Assembly: GCA_949283775.1 (NCBI GenBank)
Contig: CASDTU010000060.1
Location: forward strand, 1-47,310
Reading direction: 5' to 3'
Source of the DNA: an uncultured Bacillota bacterium
GTDB lineage: Bacteria; Bacillota; Clostridia; Christensenellales; Borkfalkiaceae
DNA: 47,310 nt
The notes under the pieces were generated by a model. That model searched no databases. It had not been told where the DNA came from and saw only the letters and a program-made list of their open reading frames with translations. Both the position numbers and the translations under genes were made by a program. This document shows positions 24,330 to 31,901 of this stretch, piece after piece. Position 1 is the first letter of the stretch. Every line of letters starts with the position of its first letter.

Positions 24330-24536
24330 ATGTATGGAAATAAATTTGCCGAAAACTTAAAAGAACTGATTTCCGACAAAAGCATCAGCAGTATTGCGAA
24401 AGAAATCGGCATTCCACAACAGACTTTATCTCGTTATTTGCGCAACGAACGAGAGATCGGCTTGGAAAATCTTTGCAAAATTGCGGATTATTTCGACGTC
24501 GATCTGGATTATCTGACCGGACGGCGCGACTTTTAA
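24330..24536 (+). CDS. Small XRE-family DNA-binding protein
   Basis: A 68-residue protein made up of a single helix-turn-helix domain: SSIAKEIGIPQQTLSRYLRN is the HTH, and LENLCKIADYFDVDLDYLTG is the typical Cro/C1 C-terminal helix pair. No ribosome binding site precedes the ATG, so the start is chosen because the domain begins right after it. There is no partner gene; it is isolated between two terminators. Targets are unknown, perhaps its own promoter. Confidence 0.8.
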   Translation: MYGNKFAENLKELISDKSISSIAKEIGIPQQTLSRYLRNEREIGLENLCKIADYFDVDLDYLTGRRDF

Positions 24537-24617
24537 CGCATGGAATCACACTTTTATTTTTCGACTTTCATTCTTCTATTGTAAAATTTCAAATTATGCT
24601 TAACCTTTTCAAAATTT

Positions 24618-24657
24618 AAAAGGCGCATTCGCAGCATAGCTGTGAATGCGCCTTTTT
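24618..24657. terminator. Bidirectional terminator between the small XRE gene and pnp
   Basis: AAAGGCGCATTC...GAATGCGCCTTT, a 12-bp stem with further pairing inside, flanked by A and T tracts, between convergent genes. Confidence 0.9.
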
Positions 24658-24681
24658 TTTCATTTTAAAACTTTACAGCGT

Positions 24682-26778
24682 TTAGTCCATCTTTTCAAGC
24701 AGCTTCAGATCGATACCCTTTTCGCCGATCTTGATGATCTCGACCTTTACGGTATCGCCGATATTGAGAACGTCTTCGACCTGATTGACGCGCTTTTCGC
24801 TCATCTTGGAAATATGGATCATGCCGTCCTTGCCGGGAGCGAGCTCAACGAACGCGCCCACCTTCGAAAGAATACGGACAACCGAACCGATGAACATATC
24901 GCCCACTTCCGGATCGCGCGCGATCGAGAGAATGATCGCCTTCGCGCGCTCTGCGTTGTCGGTATTTTCGCCATACGTCGCAATGCATACTTTTCCGTCG
25001 TCGTCGATGTCGATCTTCACGCCGGTCTCCTCAATGATCTTGTTGATCACCTTACCGCCGCTTCCGATGACTTCGCGGATCTTATCGGGATCGATCTCAA
25101 AAGACAAGATCTTCGGAGCATACTTGGAAAGCTCTTTGCGCGGCTGCGGCAATACTTCCAGCATTTTGTGCAGGATAAACTGACGGCCTTCGTTTGCCTG
25201 TGCGATCGCACGGCGCAGAATATCTTCGGAAATGCCCTTGATCTTGATATCCATCTGGATCGCCGTAATTCCCTTTTCCGTTCCGGCCACCTTAAAGTCC
25301 ATATCACCGAGGAAATCCTCCAATCCCTGGATATCCGTCAGGATCGCAACGCGGTCGCTGTTCGTGTCTTTGATGAGGCCCATCGCGCAGCCGGCAACCG
25401 GAGCTTTGATGGGAACGCCCGCATCCATCAATGCGAGAGTCGAACCGCAGACGCTCGCTTGCGAAGTAGAGCCGTTGGAGCTCATGACTTCCGACACCAT
25501 GCGAATGGCATAAGGGAATTCCGCTTCGCTCGGGATGACCGGTTCCAACGCGCGCTCTGCAAGCGCTCCGTGTCCGATCTCGCGGCGGCCGGGGCTCTTC
25601 AAACCCTTCGCTTCGCCCGTGGAATACCCGGGAAAGTTGTATTGATGCATATATCTCTTAGATACTTCGTCGTCCAAACCGTCCAGCTTCTGCACTTCGC
25701 TGAGCGTTCCGAGCGTACAGGTCGTGAGAACCTGCGTCTGTCCTCTCGTGAAGACGCCCGTTCCGTGCACGCGGGGAAGCACGCCCGCTTCGCACCAAAT
25801 CGGACGGATCTCTTTTAAACTTCTTCCGTCGGGACGAACGCCCTTATCCAAAATTTTGGCGCGTACTTTTTCTTTGGTCAAATAGTACAGGCTGTCCTTG
25901 ATCTCGCGCGTCTTATCGCCGTAAACGTCTGCAAAATGCGCCAAAACGTCCGCTTCCACTTCGCTCTGCTTCTCTTCGCGAGCCTGACGGTCAAACTCTT
26001 CCAGCGCTTTATCCAGCTTGTCCGAAGCGTAGGCGCGCACCTGCACGTCGAGCTCCTCCGGAATATGATACAATTCCATCTCGCGCTTGGGCTTGCCGAT
26101 CTCTTTTTGAATGTTTTCGATAAACGCACACTGTTTTTTGATCTCTTCGTGGCCGAACAAAATAGCGCCGACCATCTCCTCGTCGGATATTTCCTTTGCA
26201 CCCGCTTCGACCATCATGATCGCGTCCTTCGTACCGGACAAACCGAGCGTGAGAACGCTCTTTTCGCGCTGCACGTTGTCGGGATTGATCACATACTGTC
26301 CTTCCACCAAACCGACCTGCACGGAACCCGTAGGACCTGCCCAGGGAATATCCGAAATGCTCAGCGCTATGGAGCTGCCCAGCATCGCAAACGGTTCGGG
26401 AGGAATATTCGTATCGACGGAAAGCGCCGTTGCAATGACGACAACGTCGTTATACAATCCCTTCGGGAACAGCGGACGGATCGGGCGGTCGATCAGCCTG
26501 GACGTCAAGATTGCCTTATCGCTGGCTCTGCCCTCGCGTTTTTTAAAGCCGCCCGGAATTTTTCCGACTGCGTACATCTTCTCTTCATAATCCACTTGCA
26601 GCGGGAAAAAGTCCATCCCCTCTCTGGGCGAATCGGACATCGTAACGTTCACCATTACGACGGTATCGCCGCAGCGCACTACACAGGAACCGTTTGCCTG
26701 TTCCGCATATTTCCCCGTTTCAACGATGACCTTCCTGCCGCCGATCTCTGTCACAAATTCTCTGTAATTCTTTGTCAT
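24682..26778 (-). CDS. pnp: Polyribonucleotide nucleotidyltransferase (PNPase)
   Basis: A 698-residue 3'-5' phosphorolytic exoribonuclease. Two RNase PH-like domains (residues about 10-230 and 310-545) are separated by an alpha-helical linker. FPLQVDYEEKMYAVGKIPGG and GFKKREGRASDKAILTSRLI lie in the first; KSPGRREIGHGALAERAL, MSSNGSTSQASVCGSTLAL and the catalytic-site region DFLGDMDFKVAGT lie in the second. A KH domain (IREVIGSGGKVINKI) and a C-terminal S1 domain (VGAFVELAPGKDGMIHISKM) follow. The start at 26778 has AAGGAG seven bases upstream. It lies 93 bases after rpsO, the almost universal rpsO-pnp pairing. Confidence 0.97.
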   Translation of the reverse strand: MTKNYREFVTEIGGRKVIVETGKYAEQANGSCVVRCGDTVVMVNVTMSDSPREGMDFFPLQVDYEEKMYAVGKIPGGFKKREGRASDKAILTSRLIDRPIRPLFPKGLYNDVVVIATALSVDTNIPPEPFAMLGSSIALSISDIPWAGPTGSVQVGLVEGQYVINPDNVQREKSVLTLGLSGTKDAIMMVEAGAKEISDEEMVGAILFGHEEIKKQCAFIENIQKEIGKPKREMELYHIPEELDVQVRAYASDKLDKALEEFDRQAREEKQSEVEADVLAHFADVYGDKTREIKDSLYYLTKEKVRAKILDKGVRPDGRSLKEIRPIWCEAGVLPRVHGTGVFTRGQTQVLTTCTLGTLSEVQKLDGLDDEVSKRYMHQYNFPGYSTGEAKGLKSPGRREIGHGALAERALEPVIPSEAEFPYAIRMVSEVMSSNGSTSQASVCGSTLALMDAGVPIKAPVAGCAMGLIKDTNSDRVAILTDIQGLEDFLGDMDFKVAGTEKGITAIQMDIKIKGISEDILRRAIAQANEGRQFILHKMLEVLPQPRKELSKYAPKILSFEIDPDKIREVIGSGGKVINKIIEETGVKIDIDDDGKVCIATYGENTDNAERAKAIILSIARDPEVGDMFIGSVVRILSKVGAFVELAPGKDGMIHISKMSEKRVNQVEDVLNIGDTVKVEIIKIGEKGIDLKLLEKMD

Positions 26779-26871
26779 TCTACACTCCTTAACTCTTTGT
26801 TCTGACGGAAAACACCCTTGCCTTCCGCAATTTATAAAAGGGCCGAACCCCTGTTCCGCCCTTCCATATAC

Positions 26872-27135
26872 TTATTTTCTCAAATCGAGGCGCGCCACGA
26901 TATCTCTGTATTTTTCGATATCTTTTGACTTGATATAATCAAGCAAACCGCGGCGCTGACCAACCATTTTCAAAAGACCGCGTCTGCTGTGATTGTCATG
27001 CGGATGCGCCTGCAAATGCTCGTTCAAATGATTGATGCGCTCAGTCAAAAGCGCGATCTGCACTTCGGAAGACCCCGTATCCCCGTCGTGTCTCTTGTAC
27101 TCGTTGATGATCTCTGTTTTCTTTTCCTTTTCCAT
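26872..27135 (-). CDS. rpsO: 30S ribosomal protein S15
   Basis: An 87-residue protein that binds the central domain of 16S r[43 protein letters not shown] and [20 protein letters not shown] are diagnostic. The ATG at 27135 has AAGGAG seven bases upstream and gives the standard length. The frame stays open upstream to an ATG at 27213, next to the promoter. In many bacteria S15 represses its own mRNA through a leader structure; the roughly 78-base leader here is long enough, but I cannot fold it reliably. Confidence 0.96.
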   Translation of the reverse strand: MEKEKKTEIINEYKRHDGDTGSSEVQIALLTERINHLNEHLQAHPHDNHSRRGLLKMVGQRRGLLDYIKSKDIEKYRDIVARLDLRK

Positions 27136-27219
27136 TGTTTTACTCCTTGGAACCATACTGAATTCACGCAAACAAAGTTCGGCGAGGAGAACCGCACGAC
27201 CTTGATTACGCATAGTTTA

Positions 27220-27248
27220 ATTTTACCACAACTTTATCGGAATGTAAA
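27220..27248 (-). promoter_or_regulatory. Promoter of rpsO-pnp
   Basis: Minus strand TTTACA (27243-27248), 17 bases, TAAAAT (27220-27225). Confidence 0.75.
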
Positions 27249-27371
27249 CTGTTTGACCGTGCTTCCTGCAATTTATCGAAAACTTTTTCAAAAATACTTT
27301 AAAAAATCGCACGGCGGCGCTCCACCCGTTTTCTTTCCCCGACACCGAAAAGTTTTTTTTGCAAAAGGGCT

Positions 27372-28742
27372 TTATTGTCTGAACAATTCGCGCTTTTGCT
27401 CGATCAGCGCATCGATTTTCTGAATATACGTCGGGATATCCTTCGGAGATCCGATCCGCTCGATCCGCCCCTCTTTTAAAAACAGCTTTTTCCCCACCGC
27501 GTTGGCGCCGCACGCCAAGTTGTCCGTGATCTCTTCCATGACGTCCACATTGTAGACGCACGCCTTTTTCGGCTTTGTCCAGCCCGTGTTCTCGCAGTTT
27601 CCCGCCATGTATTTTTGCCGATACATATAATAGGGACTGTACCCCGCCTGCGCGAGCCTTTCGCGCGAAAAGCGGATCATGTCCTGTATGCGCGCGACGG
27701 ACAGATACGACTCCTCTTCTTTGAGCTTTGCGCCCTTCTTTAAACAGAGCGTATGCACCGTGATGTTTTCAGGCGACAATTGGACCGCCTTTTCCACGCT
27801 CTCGCAGAACGATTCATAGCTCTCGCCCGTCAGCCCTGCGATCAGATCGAAATTGATGTCGAACCCAAACTCCCTCGCAAGCGCATAGGCGCGGTAAATA
27901 TCTTCCGCCGCATGATTTCTCCCGATACGGGCAAGCGTTGCATCATCGAACGTCTGCGGATTTACGCAGATCCGCGTTACCCCGTAATCTTGCAGCAGCG
28001 CCAATTTTTCCCGCGTAAAAACGTCCGGGCGCCCCGCTTCCACCGTAAATTCCATTCCCTCGCGCAAAAAAGGTTCGGCTGCTTCCAACACCCTTTGCAG
28101 GTGCTTTTCTTCCAAAACCGGCGGCGTTCCTCCGCCGATATAGATGCTGCGCAAGTTTTTATACAGACCTTCGCACGCCCGTATTTCCTTTTCCAGCGCC
28201 GTCAGATACGCTTCGATATACTGCCCCGTACGGCGGATATCCGCCGTAATAAACGAACAATAATTGCACTTGGACGGGCAAAACGGGATCCCTATGTACA
28301 GATCCGCGTTGCCTTCCTTCTTTTCATAGATCCCCCGCTGCTCGGAAAGCACCTTCCCGACCAGCGCGATATTTTCATCGCTGACTCCGAACTTTTCAAA
28401 CAAGGGGCGGAAATCTCTCCCTTCTTCCTCCTCCGAATACGCCAATTTCGTCGGACGGATCCCCGTCAACGCGCCCCACGGCATCTCGACGCCCGTCAGC
28501 GCTTTTAAAGTCTCATACACCGCCAGCTTGGAAAAACGCTTTGCGTATCGCTTGAACTCCAGCTCGTTCTTGCAAACATGGCTTTCCCGATACACGTACT
28601 CCCTGCCGCCCGCCAAAACGGTATTGATAAAATTGGAATCCGCATACAAAAAACTGTGCGCCAGATCGGGTACCCTTTCACCAAACAGCCGAACGACGTC
28701 CATCAGCTCCGCTTGCAGAAATTCTGTATTTGTTTTCAGCAT
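27372..28742 (-). CDS. hemZ: Oxygen-independent coproporphyrinogen III oxidase-like radical SAM protein HemZ
   Basis: A 456-residue radical SAM enzyme. The [4Fe-4S] motif C155-x3-C159-x2-C162 (GIPFCPSKCNYCSF) is followed by YIGGGTPPVLEEKHLQRVLE and FDINFDLIAGLTGES, the HemN/HemZ pattern. The N-terminal 145 residues before the radical SAM domain are typical of HemZ rather than HemN (ALTGIRPTKLAY). HemZ is annotated as coproporphyrinogen dehydrogenase. Many anaerobic Clostridia carry hemZ without a full heme pathway, so its substrate may differ. It lies downstream of the MBL hydrolase gene on the same strand, the usual clostridial relA-MBL-hemZ order. Confidence 0.9.
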   Translation of the reverse strand: MLKTNTEFLQAELMDVVRLFGERVPDLAHSFLYADSNFINTVLAGGREYVYRESHVCKNELEFKRYAKRFSKLAVYETLKALTGVEMPWGALTGIRPTKLAYSEEEEGRDFRPLFEKFGVSDENIALVGKVLSEQRGIYEKKEGNADLYIGIPFCPSKCNYCSFITADIRRTGQYIEAYLTALEKEIRACEGLYKNLRSIYIGGGTPPVLEEKHLQRVLEAAEPFLREGMEFTVEAGRPDVFTREKLALLQDYGVTRICVNPQTFDDATLARIGRNHAAEDIYRAYALAREFGFDINFDLIAGLTGESYESFCESVEKAVQLSPENITVHTLCLKKGAKLKEEESYLSVARIQDMIRFSRERLAQAGYSPYYMYRQKYMAGNCENTGWTKPKKACVYNVDVMEEITDNLACGANAVGKKLFLKEGRIERIGSPKDIPTYIQKIDALIEQKRELFRQ

Positions 28743-28900
28743 CCTTTACTCTCTTTTCAGCTCTTTCTATTCAGTGCGGCGCTTAAATTTTTCGCGCGCC
28801 GCAATTTCATTTTTGCAAAAACAGCCTGCAAAAACCACGAAACGTTTTCAGCCCTTCAAAAACCGGCGATTTTATCCTTTCGGTCTTTTGGGGCAATCGT

Positions 28901-29503
28901 TTATGCCAGATAGGGATTGTATTTTCGCTCGTGGGACAGCGTCGTCTGCCGGTCATGCCCGGGATAGACGACAAGATCTTCTTTCAGCGAAGCGATCTTT
29001 TGCAAACTGCTTCTCAGCTGCGTCATGCTGCCGCCAGGAAAGTCAGTCCTTCCGATACTCCCGCAAAACAGCGTATCTCCCGTAAAAATTGCGTTCTGCG
29101 CCAAAAAACATACGCCGCCGGGCGTATGCCCGGGCGTGGACAGGACGCTGAATTCCATTCCGCAAAGCCGCAACACTTCGCCGCCGCGAAAGGTAAAATC
29201 CGCCGTAAACGGCGCAACGGAAACACCTGCCATCGCCGCAAGATTTGCCGCGCTTTTGAGCATCTTCTGGTCTTGCTCCGATACGCCGATCTTGGCGCCT
29301 CCTTCCTGCGCGGCGGCACAGCCGCCGATATGGTCAAAATGACCGTGCGTCAACAGGACATATTCAATTTTCAGTCCCTTCTCCGCCGCATAGCGCAGGG
29401 GTTCCTCTCCTCCGCAATCGATCAAAACCGCCGCCTGATCGTCCTGCGTGAGAAGATAACTGTTTGCTCCGAGTACGCCTGCCGGTATCGTATAAATTTT
29501 CAT
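28901..29503 (-). CDS. MBL-fold metallo-hydrolase (glyoxalase II-like)
   Basis: A 200-residue enzyme with the metal-binding motif H53-x-H55-x-D57-H58 in LLTHGHFDHIGG, then STPGHTPGGVCF, FTGDTLFCGSIGRTDF and VYPGHDRQTTLSHER, which supply the other metal ligands. This subgroup resembles hydroxyacylglutathione hydrolases and is found next to relA and hemZ in many Clostridia; its substrate there is not established. The start at 29503 follows AAAGGGAAATG. It lies about 260 bases downstream of relA, across an imperfect repeat tract and a long hairpin. Confidence 0.88.
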   Translation of the reverse strand: MKIYTIPAGVLGANSYLLTQDDQAAVLIDCGGEEPLRYAAEKGLKIEYVLLTHGHFDHIGGCAAAQEGGAKIGVSEQDQKMLKSAANLAAMAGVSVAPFTADFTFRGGEVLRLCGMEFSVLSTPGHTPGGVCFLAQNAIFTGDTLFCGSIGRTDFPGGSMTQLRSSLQKIASLKEDLVVYPGHDRQTTLSHERKYNPYLA

Positions 29504-29575
29504 TTCCCTTTACTCCGCCGTCTCTGCTCTTTGTACGCTTTGCCGCACAACGCCTGGCTGTGCTTCATGCAAATT

Positions 29576-29608
29576 TTCGGATCGTTTTGCGATGCAAAAC
29601 GATCCGAA
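29576..29608. repeat. 15-bp perfect hairpin with 3-base loop upstream of the MBL gene
   Basis: Arms 29576-29590 and 29594-29608 are perfectly complementary (CGGATCGTTTTGC / GCAAAACGATCCG plus flanks) around GAT. No T tract follows on either strand, so it is not a standard terminator. It may stabilise an mRNA end or mark a processing site between relA and the MBL gene. Confidence 0.85.
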
Positions 29609-29635
29609 GGTTTTCCTGCGTACAGTTTTTTGATC

Positions 29636-29743
29636 GTTTTTCCGCGCAGCTCTGTTGTTTTTCCCATGCAGCGCTGTTGTTTTTTCGCGCAGCGATGTTG
29701 CTTTTTCCGCGCAGCGCTATTACACTTTCTGCACGGCGTTGTA
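29636..29743. repeat. Intergenic 21/22-bp tandem repeat, about five units
   Basis: Units start at 29636, 29657, 29679, 29700 and 29722, with consensus near GTTTTTCCGCGCAGCGCTGTT; the fifth is degenerate. Located in the gap just after the relA stop (29763, minus strand). Confidence 0.85.
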
Positions 29744-29762
29744 ACCGCCTTGTTTGTGCGGT

Positions 29763-31901
29763 TTATTTATTGGTGGCCGTGCGGTAGACCTCGTCGATGC
29801 GCTCGTCCGATTGAATTTTACGGATCAATAAATCAATGTCTTCCTTGCCGTTCAGGCGGATATTCGCCTCGATGACGGCGTCTTTGTTTTTATCAAAACG
29901 GGAATTGACGCCCGTGATCATCAGACGCATATCGCTCACGACGCTCGTCAGAACGGACAAGGCAACGCCCTGATCCTTCGCCTTGATGATGATGCCGGCA
30001 ACAAACCGTCCGCCGCGCGTATCCGTCCATTCCGCAGGCAGAATGCGTCCCTCTTCCTGCTGTAAATCCTTAATGTTCGGGCAGTCCGCACGGTGGATAA
30101 CAACCCCTCTGCCGCGCGAAATAAATCCTACGATATCGTCCCCCGGAACCGGATTGCAGCAACCCGCAAAATGCGTCAAAAGCCCGCTCATTCCCTTTAC
30201 AACGACGCCGTTGGAATCGTTTTTCTCTTTGTTTCCGCGCAGGATCGGCTGTTTCGGAACTTCCTTTTTATAAAAGTCAATGAGTTTAAACAAGATCTGA
30301 TTGACCGTGATTGCGCCGTAGCCGACGGACGCAAACATTTCATCCTGCGAAAAGAAGGAAAATTTTTCCGATATCTTCGAAAAGCTCTCGTCCGTCAAAA
30401 TGTCCGACAAGTTGTAGCCGCGGTGCTTCGCCTCCGCCTCGAGCATGCTCTTGCCGATCTTGACGTTCTCTTCCTTCATCTCGCGCTTGAAAAACTGCTT
30501 GATCTTTGCGCGCGCGCTCGAAGATTTGACGATTTTCAGCCAATCCCACGAAGGGCCTTTGGAATTCGCGCTCGTTATGATTTCGACCACGTCGCCCGTC
30601 TGCAACGTCGCGTTCAGCGGAACGATCTTGGAATTGACGCGCGCACCCGTACAATGATTGCCGATCTCGCTGTGAATGGCATACGCAAAATCGATAGGCG
30701 TGGCGTCCTTCGGCAAGGAGATGACTTTCCCCTTCGGGGTAAATACCAAAAGCTCGTTCGAGTACAGCTCGGTCTTGAGCGACTCCATAAAGTCTTTGGA
30801 ATCTTTGAGCCCGCCTTCCCAATCCAAAACTTCCCGTATCCAGGACAGACGTTCGGTGAACGAGCTGTCTTCCGCTTTCTTTTCCTTGTATTTCCAATGC
30901 GCCGCGATACCGAATTCCGCCGTGCGGTGCATTTCAAACGTGCGGATCTGAATTTCAAACGGCTGCCCGAAATTGGTTACGACCGTCGTATGCAGGGACT
31001 GATACATATTCGCCTTCGGCGTCGCAATATAGTCCTTGATCCTGCCCGGGATCGGTTTCCAGCGCTTGTGGATCTTTCCGAAAACTTCATAGCACTCATC
31101 CACGGTGCCGACGATGACGCGCACCGCCGTCAGGTCGTAGATCTGATCCAGCGTCTTGTTCTGCGTCTTCATCTTTTTGTAGATGGAATAAAAATGCTTC
31201 GGCCGTCCGAAAACCTCCCCTTCGATCTTGCTCTCCTCGAGAATGTTTTTGATCTCCTTGACGACGAAATCCACAAAATTGTGCCGCTCATACAATTTCT
31301 GATGAATGTTCTCCACCAAAAATTCATAGGCTTCCGGTTCGAGGTATTTCAGGCACAGATCTTCCAGCTCGCACTTGATCTGCGAAATACCCAGCCGCCC
31401 CGCGAGCGGCGTATAAATATCCAGCGTTTCCTGCGCCATCTTGACCTGCCGCTCTTTGGATAAAAAGTTCAAAGACCGCATATTGTGCAGGCGGTCCGCA
31501 AGTTTGATGATGATGACGCGGATGTCCTTCGCCATCGCGACGAAAATTTTACGGAAGTTTTCCGCTTCTTCCTCTTCCCTTGATTTGAAGACGATCTTGT
31601 CCAGTTTGGTAACGCCGGAAACGAGCGCAAGGATCTCCTCGCCGAAATTGTCCCGTATATCCTGTTCGGTGACCGGCGTATCCTCGATGACGTCGTGCAA
31701 AAAGGCCGCCGCAACCGTCGCGCTGTCCAGCCCGAGCTCTATCAGGATCTGCGCGACCGCGCACGGGTGAATAAAGTATGCTTCGCCCGACGCACGCTTT
31801 TGTCCGCTGTGCGCCTCTTCCGCATAATGATAGGCCCGAAGCAGCAGCTCCCGATCCGAACCTTCGTAATTGTCGTAAATCATTTGCAATACGGTATTCA
31901 T
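29763..31901 (-). CDS. Bifunctional (p)ppGpp synthetase/hydrolase (RelA/SpoT, Rel)
   Basis: A 712-residue stringent-response enzyme. The HD hydrolase domain (about 20-175) has H45 and the H69-D70 pair in FLHDVIEDT, so hydrolase activity is expected. The synthetase domain (about 235-350) includes DLTAVRVIVGTVDECYEVFG and the G-loop-like region YQSLHTTVV. A TGS domain (about 375-440, LLVFTPKGKVISLPKDATPI), a zinc-finger-like region (HFAGCCNPVPGDDIVGF) and a C-terminal ACT domain (last ~75 residues) complete the Rel layout. The ATG overlaps the recJ stop by four bases, so the two are translationally coupled. The apt gene often found between recJ and rel is absent. Confidence 0.95.
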   Translation of the reverse strand: MNTVLQMIYDNYEGSDRELLLRAYHYAEEAHSGQKRASGEAYFIHPCAVAQILIELGLDSATVAAAFLHDVIEDTPVTEQDIRDNFGEEILALVSGVTKLDKIVFKSREEEEAENFRKIFVAMAKDIRVIIIKLADRLHNMRSLNFLSKERQVKMAQETLDIYTPLAGRLGISQIKCELEDLCLKYLEPEAYEFLVENIHQKLYERHNFVDFVVKEIKNILEESKIEGEVFGRPKHFYSIYKKMKTQNKTLDQIYDLTAVRVIVGTVDECYEVFGKIHKRWKPIPGRIKDYIATPKANMYQSLHTTVVTNFGQPFEIQIRTFEMHRTAEFGIAAHWKYKEKKAEDSSFTERLSWIREVLDWEGGLKDSKDFMESLKTELYSNELLVFTPKGKVISLPKDATPIDFAYAIHSEIGNHCTGARVNSKIVPLNATLQTGDVVEIITSANSKGPSWDWLKIVKSSSARAKIKQFFKREMKEENVKIGKSMLEAEAKHRGYNLSDILTDESFSKISEKFSFFSQDEMFASVGYGAITVNQILFKLIDFYKKEVPKQPILRGNKEKNDSNGVVVKGMSGLLTHFAGCCNPVPGDDIVGFISRGRGVVIHRADCPNIKDLQQEEGRILPAEWTDTRGGRFVAGIIIKAKDQGVALSVLTSVVSDMRLMITGVNSRFDKNKDAVIEANIRLNGKEDIDLLIRKIQSDERIDEVYRTATNK

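Noticed and set aside
24646..25818. A 390-residue plus-strand open frame opposite pnp
   Set aside because: Antisense shadow of PNPase; it starts in the terminator region and has no start signals.
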